Source of the DNA: Rotaria sp. Silwood1
Lineage: Eukaryota; Rotifera; Eurotatoria; Philodinida; Philodinidae
Length of the DNA stretch: 64,000 nucleotides
Assembly (NCBI GenBank): GCA_905250075.1
Contig: CAJNOP010000230.1
Coordinates: 82,297-146,296, forward strand
Direction: 5' to 3'
A model generated the notes under the pieces. The model saw nothing but the letters and a program-made list of their open reading frames with translations, made no database searches and was not told the origin of the DNA. How positions within the stretch are numbered: the stretch's first letter is position 1; each line of letters opens with the position of its first letter. Positions 39,818-52,009 of the stretch are shown piece by piece. A program made the translations under genes and the position numbers.

Positions 39818-41793
39818 TATTTCTGAAGCAAAAAGAAAAAAAAAACAGAACTTATTCTATCATTTATTAATATATATGAAGAAAAAAGAAAAAAAAAAAA
39901 AAAAACAAAATTCTATTCTCTGATTCTATCAAAATCTAAATATATTAATACTTACGTTTTATTTACTAAACTCATTCCTACTAAGAAAATCACCTTCAAA
40001 CTGATTGCCTCAATACATCAAAAGAAAAAAAAAAAAGAAAATTTTGATCAATCAAGCGGAAAACGAATAGAAAGAAAGAGATTTATTTTTTTTTTTTTTG
40101 GTTTTTGTTTTATGATAATCTAATTACAAATATTTGAAGTTATCTAAAGATGTAAACGATATTCTTCTAATACAGACAGACAATAACAAAACATTACGGT
40201 TATGCAGACATGCAAAAATCCAAATAACAACAATAATAATAATGATTCGAATATTTATTTGTTTATCAATTGAATTAAAATTTAAAATACAAAAAGAAAA
40301 AAATAGGTTTTTTTTTTATATTTGAAAATAAAGAAAAAAAGTTTATGAAGAAAATATTTTAAGATATTTATTTACAACAACTATATGTATTCAATGTTTA
40401 TTTCAAGGTCTATTTATTTTATAGATGTCACTTTTATATGTTAAGTTTATTTAGAGAAAAATTTTAATTTTTTTTTGTATCTAAAAATTTATTTATAAAA
40501 TAAAAAATAAAAAATAAAAAAATTTTATGTATGAAGATAAAAATAATAATATCAATGAATCATACATGTCAAATAAGACAACTTATCTATTATATGATAG
40601 AACAAATAAACACACATTCTTATTTCTTAGTTTCAATTTTGTTTTGAGGATTACTGACATTTTTTATCTGATTGATTATATCAAAATGCAATTTTCTTTT
40701 CGTATAATTCAATCAAATAAATGACTTTTACGAAGATAAAACTAATCAAATATAATTCGAAAAGAGAACTTCAGCAATTTATATGGATTGGTTTTTTTTC
40801 TAGATATTTTAAGATTATAATAAAAAGAAAAGGATTTATTATTTTTTTTTTTATGAACTTAAGTTTTCATCTAATTCTGTTGAAATATAATAAATTGTTT
40901 TTTTTTTCTTTTCGAACGGTATACATCCTATCCTAGTTAAGTCATGATGAACTGTTAAGTGATTAACGAGAGAATATATCCAGGTGTCGCAATGTTTTTT
41001 TTAAACAAGACGATATTTATTTGATGAGTATGAGAAATATTTTAGAATACTTGAATCTTTTTCTGGTCATATGGAATATTGATTTCTGACTTCAAATTTT
41101 ATAAAAATAAAATTCTGAATGAAATTAGTTGATTGTAAAACTAGATGATTTATTGAAAAATCAAACTATTCGAGATTTTTCTAATAATTATATCAAATAA
41201 ACATCGTCTAGGTCGAAATGTAATTCGACAGCTGGAGAGCTCTCCCACCGATAAAAACTATAAACTTCATCATTCAATAGAACCTGGGAATCTCAGCGAC
41301 ATCGATCATGTTATGTGCTGCCTATTGTCAAAATTCAGGTTATGGCACTCTTATAATGAATTTTCAGATTTTGTATAAATAGTGTAAATTTCACAGACAT
41401 CGATATCTCAATATAAATTTCAAATACTCCAAACGATAACAAAAAAACAAAATCAATCTAACAATTAATTTTATTTTTTGTTAGTAAAATTTCTTACTAT
41501 GAAATTATTGTTCATGTTAAGTTCTAATGAAAGTATCAATAAATAGAATTTTCGATATTTGTAAAAAAAAAACTTAGTAGATTAAATAATACACATCTTA
41601 TATGCGAATGAAAGGGCAAATTATCGCATGACATGTGTTAATCTTTGACTATTGTGAAGTAGTGTCGAAAGTTGGTGTGAGTTATGATACATAAAAGATT
41701 TTCACTCATACTTGCAATAAATTGTTCAGTCATCTTATATCCGTATTCATAAAATCTAATTTTGTTAAAGATTTTCTTTTTTTTTTTCAGATT
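39818..41793. other. Divergent intergenic region between the ankyrin and FERRY3 genes
   Basis: The two flanking genes point away from each other, so both promoters should lie here. The DNA is poly-A/T rich. Frames at 40.1-40.9 kb are short and low complexity. A short acceptor-like tract (T-rich, ending CAG at 41788-41790) directly precedes the FERRY3 start, so a 5' non-coding exon may lie upstream. Confidence 0.5.
41120..41245 (+). repeat. Diverged dispersed repeat (copy 2)
   Basis: Shares ATTAGTTGATTGTAAAACTAG and ATAAACATCGTCTAGGTCGAA with the 29530-29755 region, in the same order. Confidence 0.35.
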
Positions 41794-44700
41794 ATGGTTA
41801 ATTTAATGGGAAAACAAGTTCCATTTACATATTCCGATCATACAGTTTTACTAGACATTCCTAATACGATTTGTATAAATGAACATGTTTATCGTCTAAT
41901 AGATGAATGGCATTTACCAATTTTTGTATTTCCAAGTATTAAAAACAATTTCTTTTTTTTTGTTTTTGTCTCTAATTTCTGCTTTTTTTGTAGAATTACA
42001 AGAAGCACTTCGACTATTTTTCAATGAACAAACTCAAATTGTTGCTGATGAAACAACTCAATTAACTGTTCAACCTTTTATTGAAGGACAATATGAAATT
42101 CAAACACTTCTTGATCAATGGTTTAATCTTGTTCAAGTTAATTCTTATTGAAAAAAAAAAAAATTAATTAATTAAAAAATAATTTCGAATTTTTTTTTTG
42201 TTTTGTTTAATAATAGGAATGTAAAATTTATACACATAATCTTGAACGACCTAGTGATGAACATATTTTTTCAAATGCATTTCAAAATGTTCTTCATACA
42301 GGAAATAATTATGAAATACTTCTTCAACTTGAATATATTTATCAAAGTGAAATAGAAGATTTATTAAAACAACGTGATAAACAAATACAAGAATTTGATG
42401 CAAAGTTTGAATTAAATATATATATAGATAATATGTTTTTTTTTTGTAAAGACTTTTATTTTATTTATCTATATAGACATCATCGAGAAATGCAAGAAGT
42501 AGTTAGTGAACCCACAGATAAATATCCTGATGTTTATGTTCGAAATCTTGCACAAAAACATATGGAAGATAAACAAGTATATCAAACGATCGCAATTTTT
42601 TTTTTCTTTAAATTAAAATCAGAAACGATTTTATAGCACTCAGATCCTTGTAAATGTTTCAAATCTTATCGTTGTTCACATTCTAAAATACAGCGACATC
42701 GCTCATATACACTAGTAGATTTAATGTTTTGACTTTAGACTGCGCATGATATATTGAGATTGTAATAAAAAACCTTTAGAGAGAGATATATATGAAAAAA
42801 AAAATGAGTGACAAGTTGAAGATCTCAAAAAAAAAATGAGTCTAAAAATAGAAGCTTATTTATATAAGTGTTTTCTATACAAGAAGAACAAAACTTGATT
42901 AGAAAGAAAAACTCTGCATTTTAACATATTCTTTCAAGCAAATAGAAAATTAAATATATAGACTGAAACTCATCTGAGAATATCGAACTACGTAATAAAA
43001 TAAAAAAAAATTTACCTTTTTTTTCTTTTTTTTCTGAAAAAAATAATGGATAAAATAAAAATAACTGATAATATATGTGAGAAAGATCTGACTGCAAGTC
43101 ATCATCACATGCATTTATTTTATTTCCGATTAATCGAACGGAAATGGACTTCTTTTTAAAAGATGGCGGACAACCTCGAGCAATAGAATCAACGGCGAAA
43201 TAATATATTCTTTTTTTTTTTTTTATTAATGTCATAATTTTAATTCACTCAGTCTTCAATGTAATATGTGAGAGATCAGTACCATAAGAAAAAAAATCAA
43301 AGTTTACTGGAGATGAAATTATTCAAATTTATAGTAAAATATTCTATAAATCAGAAGATAATGCAAAAGAAATAAATCAAAAAAAAAAGTTCTAAGTGTC
43401 AACTGAAGAAATAAAAAAAACAAGAGTATTGAAAAATTATTTTAGATGTGATACGAATAAATTCTGGAATAATTTTTGTCTAGATTGCGATCGATAGATA
43501 CAAAAGTTACAAACATTGGAATCAAAAACAATGAGGTTCTGCATATCTTTAATCTTAATAGAACATAAAAATTTGTGTTAGTCCTTAATGAAACAAGATT
43601 TAAAACGAATCTTGAGAAGTATAGACTTAGATATTCGAACTAATGTCCTATACGGGACAATATTGATATCAAACGTCAATAATTGTCTTTACATACATGA
43701 ATGATTTCTATGTCACGATAATATATTTCTCCTAGTAAAACAAAATCTTTTTTAATTCTTATAATCTTTCCTCAAGTACACATAAATTGATTAGATTTTG
43801 TATTCCTACGTTTTTTTGAAAAATTAAAATATATCTTCGTATGATTAACAAGTATTTTTGTTGAATTTTTTTATAATTATTTTTCATATTTCTAGTCTGT
43901 TGAAGGTAAATGGAATAGTAATATAACATCAGCTAAAGATCGTCAAAAACAACAATTTAAAGAACGTATTATGCAACTACATGAAGAAAGTTTAGTATCA
44001 AATAGTTTACAAACTTTAAATGGCAATAAAATGTGAGATAATTTGAATTTTCTTTTGATTTATTTCAAAAAAGAAATGATTTTATTTTAGTTATACACGT
44101 CTTAATATAATATCATCATCACCATTATCGATTGTAATTGCTGTACCTGATACAACATTACATGAACGTCGTTTAGAAACAAGTTATACTGTACAACTTG
44201 GTTAGTTATTAATAATTTTTATATGTTTTGATTGTTTTTTTTTTGTTTTTTTAGGTGCTCAATTAAAATCGATGTATAATCTTCGTTTAATTCGTTGTGA
44301 TATGCTTGATTATTGTCGTTTAAAAACTGAAAAAAAAGAGTAAAAAAAAAATAAAAATAAACATTTTGCTTTTTGAAACAAAAATTGTTAAATTTTTTTT
44401 GTTCAATAAAAAATAGTAATAAAATTTTATTTGAACCACAACGTCTTCAAACACTTATGTCACTTTATTCAAGTTCACTTTGTGGTCTTGTACTTCTTGT
44501 ACCAAAACGAATTCGATTAACAACTGCTGATATTAAAGAAGGTGAAATTTTATTTCTTTTTTTATGATAATAAATAAATGATTGATTTATTTTTCTTACA
44601 TAAAGAATTTGCTTCTGTATGTGAACGTTCAACTGATTTTCATTTTCCATCATTTGAACAACAATTATCAAGTATTGAAGATTGTATACAAAAAGCTAAT

Positions 44701-45768
44701 CAAGCTCGATCAACAGCATCTGTTAGTCTTGATTCAAATTCATTAACAAGCAAACAAAGTGATACATCTTTAGAAGTCAGTAAAAAAAATAAATCATATC
44801 TTCGATGAAATACTTTTTGAGAATCTTAAAAAATAAAAACGTCTTTTGTCTTTTTTCTTTCGTAGTCGCAATGATCGAGATTTAAAACATGACCTACGTA
44901 AAAATTCTTCAGAAAAAAAAAACCGCGGTTTTATTTCGCATTTTGAAAAATCGCGAAAGTCAGACGATTTATGCGTCTTTTAAAAACCGGTTGAAATCGC
45001 GGTGAGAACAGAAAAAAACGCAGTTAGATCTGCGAAAACTCAGCTCGGACCGCAGTTTTCGCCTGTTTCAAAAACCGCATAAACGGTCTGGCTTTCACGG
45101 TTTTTTCTTGAAAAATTCTTCCGTAGGGACACTGTATATTAAGAACATAACAATTAACTTTGTTTAAATCTTTTCATAGTTATATATGTTAATTGTATAT
45201 AAATTTTCTTTATAGGAACAAAATCTATGTTCAGTTGGTGATTTTTATGTTACACGTCATTCAAATTTATCTGAAGTACATGTTGTTTATCATTTGGTTG
45301 TGAATGATAGTGCTTTACGTTCATCATCAGAAATAACTTCACGTCATGCTGCTCTATTTGGTTTACGAAATATTTTAAAAGAATGTTGTAAACATGATAT
45401 AACAACATTAACATTACCTTTATTACTTACACATGATATGACAGAAGTAAATATTAATTATCTTTTTTTTTCTTTATAAAATCTTTACAATTGAAATGAA
45501 TAGGAAATGACAATACCTTGGGTATTGAAACGAACTGAATTAGTATTAAAATGTCTTAAAGGTTTTATGATGGAAATGGCAACATGGGGTGTTAATCGAT
45601 GTTCTACTATTCAACTTGTTGTACCTAAAGTATATTTTAAATTATAAATTTAAATTGTATTAAATGTATATTTTTTGATAGAATTTACTTGATCAAACAT
45701 TTTTTCAATTGGCTGATCTTGTACCGACTATATTTCGAGAATCGAGAACAGTGACATTACAATTTTAA
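41794..45768 (+). CDS. FERRY3: FERRY complex subunit 3 homologue (C12orf4 family), 12 exons, 547 aa
   Basis: In mammals FERRY3 (C12orf4) is a subunit of the five-part FERRY complex, a Rab5 effector linking mRNAs to early endosomes. Exons: 41794-41935, 41994-42136, 42217-42404, 42477-42576, 43896-44032, 44091-44200, 44255-44339, 44417-44541, 44606-44775, 45216-45446, 45504-45629, 45682-45768; the sum is 1644 bases, close to the 552-residue human protein. Diagnostic blocks in the same order as in human: [101 protein letters not shown] and [11 protein letters not shown]. The middle (exons 4-5) is charged and likely coiled. The start MVNLMGKQV directly follows a splice-acceptor-like site; a further upstream coding exon cannot be excluded. 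The 1.3-kb intron 42577-43895 and the intron 44776-45215 are long for this locus; the latter carries an inverted-repeat element. Confidence 0.93.
44893..45133. mobile_element. Miniature inverted-repeat element in a FERRY3 intron
   Basis: The left end (CCTACGTAAAAATTCTTCAG then A-rich and ACCGCGG) and the reverse complement of the right end (CCTACGGAAGAATTTTTCAAG then AAAAAACCGTG) are diverged inverted copies. The interior is rich in CGCG/CCGCG motifs, unlike the AT-rich host intron. The right outer end reads CAGTGTCCCTACGG when inverted, which resembles the CAGNG start of hAT-type terminal repeats. No target duplication is clear and no protein is encoded, so the class is tentative. Confidence 0.55.
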
Positions 45769-47536
45769 TTATTTCTATTAAATATATCAATCAGACATAA
45801 TTGATTTTCTAGAATGATGATGATGATGATGTTGGTTTTTTGTTTTTATTAACAATCAAATAATCAAAAACAAAAATATTTATGTAACGAAATAAATTAA
45901 AGTGCAATTTTTTTTTTTGTTGTTGTATTAAAAATATATTGTAATCAATTATTAAACAAATTTCATTATCTGTCATCAATGTCATGAGTTCAAAAATAAA
46001 TTTAATTGTATGTTTTTTTTGTAGAAAAATATATTGAATGATCAAATCCATTCTTCGTACTATTTTTAAAAGAATATAGGACAATGGCGCGCTGCATTGG
46101 ATCAATTTACCGAGAACTAGACATTTTTCAAGTGAAGGAATGATTGAGACTAACACATAAAAGTATACGAACATTCCACTAAATAAAGTATTGTATGATC
46201 ATTCCATAGTGACAGTACTAAGTTGAAGATACCGAAAGGGACGACTCTGTCACATCAATATATCATATGTACTTTTCGGTAGTTGAAATTCGGTATTAAT
46301 AAGTGTTCGATAAGATATCTTACAGATTCTTTTAAGTAACTATGTATTGAGTTAGTTTTCAGCAGGATACATGTTATGATTTCCGGCCTCAAATATTCAT
46401 CTTTTTACTTTTCTATCGATTATATCTTTTGTTATGACGACTTTATATATACATATTTTTCTCGTCATTTTCTCTAATATTATGTAATCATCTTGGAATA
46501 ATAAATCTTACGTTATATACTCTGAGAAAATCAGCACGAGGAACTTTCGCTTAAAAGTAACAAACTAGGATTAGCAATATGATACAAAATAGTATATAGA
46601 CTTTCACTTCATACATTTTAGTAACTAGATAGTTTATGCTGTAGAAAATAATTAATAGTCAGCTAATCGCGCTAATAGTTTTACATATATCCATACAAAA
46701 AGAGTTTCTTCCGAAAAAATCCTTATAAAAAAAATCAAAGTCAAATGAAAAGTCGAGATGTTTCGTTTTATCTGAAATGGTTCATATATACTTTTTCTTT
46801 AGTGTGAGATTACAGTCAAGCTTGATCAATATTTCTTTCGTCGGTTAAACGGCTCTTCTTGTTTTTGTTACTAGATAAAAATTTCAAAACGTACATATCA
46901 TCAATAAAACTTGTTCATTAATATTACTCAATCAAATACATATGTTAATAGATAGTAGATGACTTATAATTTATATTTATTAAATAATTGAATAGCTTAA
47001 TAAAACAGAAGAGAAAAATCAATAGAAGGATTGATTTGATTTTATTCAAAATGAAAAAAAAATCCTTTTATTTGACTTATGCACATTTGTCAAAATTTTA
47101 CTGGATTATTCGATTTTATTTCTTCTTTATGAAATAGATTTATTTGTTTTTTAGATTACTTCTTGACTAGAGTAATTTCTTTTTCATGTGAAATCATTAC
47201 AACAACAAAAAAAAATATTCAAAAAACATATTCCTAATATATTTAACGACTTCTGAATAGAATATGTCTTCAAGAATATTTTTGTGTTACTACTGCAATA
47301 TTGCAATTCTTCGATAAAATCATAGCCACCAACTTTCAATCTTTGATTTCAAACTATTTCATTATTATACGACATCTATTCAAAGAAAAAAAAAAAATTC
47401 ATTTATTGATTCGCTAGTTTTCAGCATAACGATAAAATATTGTGTTCTATTCGCATATATATAGTACGGTTAGTGCGCACAATTATACTCATTTCGTCCT
47501 CTTTAACCTCTTCTACGCATTACATACAGTAAAAAC
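45769..47536. other. Intergenic, no gene seen
   Basis: AT-rich; begins with the 3' side of FERRY3 (a GATGATGAT run at about 45815-45829). Nothing else is supported until the TATA-like element before the DUF2383 gene. Confidence 0.5.
47455..47463 (+). promoter_or_regulatory. Possible TATA box of the DUF2383 gene
   Basis: ATATATATA lies about 75 bases upstream of the ATG at 47537, in the right range for a TATA box followed by a short leader. In DNA this AT-rich the match is weak evidence by itself. Confidence 0.3.
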
Positions 47537-48088
47537 ATGTCGTCTAATACAGCTACAGGAGCTATTGCTTCACAAACAGCATCTAATGATGCAGCAGCTG
47601 TTCGTCGAAAAGCAGCTGAAAAATGTCAATTGGTATTAGAAACTTTATATGATTCGTTCAATGGTTACAAACAATGTGCTGCTGATACAAAAGATCCAGC
47701 AATGAAAATATTATTTGATAAGATTGCAGCTAGTCGAGCTAATCTTATTGCACAATTATCAAACGTTATTCGAGTTGATTTAGGTGTTGAACCGTACGTT
47801 GTTTTATTTTTTTTATATTTTCGATCTCAAGAATTGATTTATTTTAGAGTAACATCTGGTTCAGCTTTAGCAGCTGCTCATCGAACATGGATCGATGTTA
47901 AATCATGGTTTACAGATGGTAGAGATAAAGCAGCAATTGTTACTGAAGTTCATCATGGAGAAAATGTTCTTATTAAATTATATGAATCAGCTATAGAAGA
48001 CCCAGATATTATAGTCAAAGTTCGAGATTTTCTTCATGAACAACTTAAAACAGTCAAGGAACAAAATGCATCAGTCGATGTTTTGTAA
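47537..48088 (+). CDS. DUF2383-type four-helix-bundle protein, bacterial-like (candidate horizontal transfer)
   Basis: Two exons, 47537-47793 and 47848-48088, give 165 aa. The 54-base intron (GTACGT...TTTTAG) is a multiple of three with no stop, so unspliced RNA would also read through; splicing restores the family sequence GVEP-VTSGSALAAAHRTWIDVK. The protein matches the bacterial PA2169/DUF2383 ferritin-like family: LETLYDSFNGYKQCAADTKDPAMKILF in helix 1-2, then a helix with RANLIAQL, then GSALAAAHRTW and a final EVHHGENVLIKLYESAIE helix. In bacteria these stand-alone proteins are of unclear function, often stress-linked and proposed to be ferritin-like. Family members are rare in animals, so transfer into the rotifer lineage followed by intron gain is the likely history. 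An Ala/Ser/Thr-rich N-terminus of about 25 residues precedes the domain. Confidence 0.8.
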   Translation: MSSNTATGAIASQTASNDAAAVRRKAAEKCQLVLETLYDSFNGYKQCAADTKDPAMKILFDKIAASRANLIAQLSNVIRVDLGVEPYVVLFFLYFRSQELIYFRVTSGSALAAAHRTWIDVKSWFTDGRDKAAIVTEVHHGENVLIKLYESAIEDPDIIVKVRDFLHEQLKTVKEQNASVDVL

Positions 48089-49383
48089 ACGATATATTTT
48101 TTTTTCTTTAATCTCGTTTATATAAATATTTATTCTTGCAAAAACTATTTGTTTTTTATTTTATTAATAAATACAAGCGATAGTGTTATATCTTTATAAC
48201 ATATAGTTATGATACAATTTTGCTAACTAATATCTTCTCCTTTTTTTCCACATAACTATTTAATATACCGATTGTATATGATTCATTTTGTCTTTATTCT
48301 AAAGAATTTGATGAATATGTGGATATTTAGTGTAAATCTTTTTATGTGTTGGTTCAAGGCTAAAAATCACGAATAAATACAATATCAATCAAATGCGAAG
48401 TAATATATTCCTACTCATGAGCGAACATTTTCGATTGATCAATCGTTGTTTCATCAAAGGTTATTTTTCGGACAACAATGTAGAGATTTCTATGAAAAAA
48501 TCAATGCTTTTTTTTTTATATAAGCCACATTCAATTTCTGAATGTAGTTTTAATATATATATATGAAGATTCTGTGTAGTAATGCTGATAAAAAATTATT
48601 TTTTTATTAATAAATAAATTTTTCAATAGAAAATAGTTTTTATAAAAATGTGCTGCCGACATACATTGAGATCGTTAGCTGTGTTATATAAGAAGAAGTC
48701 TGATAATATATTGTAAATAATAGGAAATCAGAAAGATTTCTTTCAGTTACTCTATTATCATACAATAATTATCAAGTGTTATATTACAAAATAATAAGAT
48801 AAGCGATATTTAACATAGTCTGTTGTATCACATAAGAAAAACCGATGCTTTTAAAATCTTCTGTTTGTTTTTCAAGATACAAAATGAAATTTATTTCTTA
48901 GTTTTCTCAAATATTAGTCATGGTATTTTGTCTAATTATGATATGATAAGTTTAAATTTTCAGAAAGTTTAATTAAATGACAAGGAGAAAAGAATTCTAA
49001 GGAAAGTTAATTTTGTTTTGCAAAATAAACATAGAAAATTGGTTTTAATATAAAAATGAAGGGGATGTTTTTTTTTTGAATTGGATTGAGCCAGGAAATT
49101 TATCTTATAATGTAATTCATCTTTGACTTCTAAAATAAAATTTTAGCTAGTTTACAACTATATCTTTTTGTTTTTGAGACATCTATCTTCATTTTCATCG
49201 TAGCTTTATCATATACGGCTGTAGAGTAGCCAAAATAAGATCTACTTACTTATCGTACTGTTAAATCTAGAAATGTTACATAATGTGCAAAAAGAAGAAA
49301 TGAAGAACATTTACAATGATACATAATAAGAACAAAACACAATTTTATACTGAGATTATCAATCTAATAAGTTCATCATTACC
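48089..49383. other. Intergenic, no gene seen
   Basis: AT-rich sequence downstream of the DUF2383 gene, with ordinary poly-A/T tracts and a TATATA run near 48554-48564. Confidence 0.5.
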
Positions 49384-49889
49384 CTAGTTGACTTTCCCTA
49401 AAGAAATCTCTGGGGAGTCCCGACAAATTGTGAAATCCCCAGGGAGTCCGTTACGTGCGTCCCACGGGAGTTCAAGTAGAATACGAGAAAACCTTGGGGA
49501 GTTCCTGAAGAGAGTTCAAGTAAGATACGAGAAAACTTTCGGAGGGAGTTTCTGGGAAGTTCAAGTAAAATACAAGAAAAATTTCGGAAGAAGTTCCTGA
49601 GGAGTCCCTGAAAAATCCCTAGGGACTCATCTGGGAATCCTTAGGGATTTTTCAGAGACTCCTCAGGAATTTTTCAGGAACTTCTTCTGAAATTTTTCTT
49701 GTATTTTACTTGAACTTCCCAGAAACTCCCTCCGAAGGTTTTCTCGTATCTTACTTGAATTCTCTTCAGGGACTCCCAAAGGTTTTCTCGTATTCTACTT
49801 GAACTCCCGTGGGACTCAAGTGACGGACTCCCTGGGATTTCACAATTTGTCGGGACTCTCCAGGGATTTCTTTAGGGAAAGTCAACTAG
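49384..49889. repeat. 506-base near-complete palindrome (foldback element)
   Basis: The left arm begins CTAGTTGACTTTCCCTAAAG at 49384, and the right arm ends with its reverse complement at 49889. The arms of about 240 bases pair almost throughout, with sparse mismatches and small indels, around a loop near 49630-49650. The base composition is much less AT-rich than the surroundings. Arm-internal motifs repeat (GTTCAAGTA(G/A)AATAC(G/A)AGAAAA three times in the left arm at about 49470, 49515 and 49558), so the arms also contain direct sub-repeats. The 70-codon frame in the left arm is a by-product. The outermost CTAG is itself a palindrome and could be a target site. Probably a non-autonomous foldback/MITE. 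Confidence 0.85.
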
Positions 49890-52009
49890 CGTAAGTAAAA
49901 CAAAAATAAGCGAAGTTATCTATCTAGATTTATAATCCATATCTTTTATAGTTTGTTATTCATCATCTAAAACTGATAAATATTCAATTATTATCGAAGT
50001 TTTTTGTCTTGATAAAGTTACTGTTGATTAATTGGATGACTCTGATTCATTAAATTTAACAGTGCAATTATTAACTGTGGTTGCTTGAAAAAGCACAGCT
50101 AATGTTCAGGCTCACAAACTTTTCGAGCAGTTGTATTCATGAGTTTTCTTCTCGATAGTAATAGTGAAGAAGAATTTGAAAAAAAACATGTGAAGCTTTT
50201 TGAAAAATGGCTTTATTTCATAAAACAAAAATAAGATATCTCGACTTTCTGTTCCTTCATCAAACTTTCGTTGTGTTTGTCGTTTTGTATAAATTGAATG
50301 TAGTTCGATAAAGGAAGATGATAATAAGAATCAAGATATTACATATAACTATATCAAATGGAAATATTTTTCAGAAAGTTTCATATGGATACCTAAAAAC
50401 TGATTTTTGAGACATACTCATCTAAGCAGTTTTATGGATGTATTGAAACCCATCAATCTTGATAGAAAATCTTTCCAGCTATTCCTATTGAGAATAAAAC
50501 TAAAAAATACAGCTTCTTTAAACTTATCTTCGCCATTATGTCCACGTATGTATGTAGGTAGACATCACGTGTTATTTTAATTGAAAACAAAAAAAAAGAA
50601 TCTTGTCTGATCTTCAAAAGAAACTTGGATATTCCGTAATTTTTTCTAGCTTCTTCTATTTATTTTTGTAATCAATCCGGTAAGATTCTTGTCAACTTGC
50701 ACTTCAAACAAGCATCTTATTTTCTTTCCTGTTCATAAAGTACTTGACCTGAATTTAATTCAAGATTAACAACAATTTTTACTGTTCAATTAAGAAAAAC
50801 AAGAAATTAGAAACAATTTTGATTAGTGAGAATTTGGATGACGCTTTTTTCTTCATCTCACAATCGCATCCTACATATGTATCATAACAAAATGAATTTC
50901 TCAGTTTAATCTAATGCTAAACGAAATGAGTTATGTTTATTATAACTTTCTATTTTTAAAATAGAAGATCATAACACATTGTCATATATGATTATATTCC
51001 TAACTAGTCTTTCTAATAGATCTTTCAATTCTGTTATTATTCTTTATGATGTTTTTCTTGTGATCGGCATAATAGGAAACACAAATGAATTAATTTGTTT
51101 TTCATTAAACAAAATATATCATGAAAATATTTGATTGAATACAATTTTATCTAAAAAAACATAATTATTAATCCACAGAATATACAACAGTGATAAAATA
51201 TCAAAAAGATAATTTATGGTTCTGAAACTATTATTTATATATATATAATAAGACTTTATGTGTGATTCTTAAGAAAATCTTTAATAAGATTATTAATTCT
51301 TATAGATCTTATTTCACTAATATTCCAAGTAAAGAGTGAGAGACATAACTTATTTCATACGAAAGAAATTTTACATTTTCTTCTATAATTACACGTACAT
51401 CAAATGTTGACTTTCTTTATTGTTTGTATTTACCATCGTCAATACTATTTTAAGTACTTTCTCTCTAATATCAAGAATTTCTTCTCATGTCGATAATATC
51501 TGAGAGCATCAGAATTTTTCGTTCATGAGAATAAAATTAAATTTCTTATAGTGACTTGATAAATGAAAAAAAAAAAAATGTTTACATAATCAAAAAACAA
51601 GATATAATTTGTCATATTACTTTTAAATAAACATAATCTATTACAAATCATACACTTCATTTACTAAAGTATACTTCTAAATTCAAGTATGAATATTATT
51701 CTATAAGATATAACTATAGAAAAAAGAAAATATCAATTTAATATATGATGATGTTGTCAACTTGATAAAAAAAAAAAAGCATTTTATTTAAATAGATGTT
51801 AAACAATTGAGAGAATGAAATGTAAATAATTTCTTATTTCCTCAGCAAGATAAAAAAAAAAAAAACCTTCTAGGTTTTTTTCTCTCTTTCTATTTAATAA
51901 TGTTTGTTTCATCTTAAATGTCATAAGTTTTTTGTTTTTCTCAGTATAAAACTACAAATATTCTTCAATGTAATTATCAATTTTCTTTTTGATTGAATAT
52001 TAGTATAAA
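49890..52009. other. Intergenic upstream of the opsin-like gene
   Basis: AT-rich, no coding signal. A T-rich stretch with frequent TCTT precedes the GPCR start; no defined regulatory motif was identified. Confidence 0.45.

Noticed and set aside
49388..49600. 70-codon frame in the palindrome arm
   Set aside because: It lies wholly inside the inverted repeat and reflects its sub-repeats; no start context or homology.
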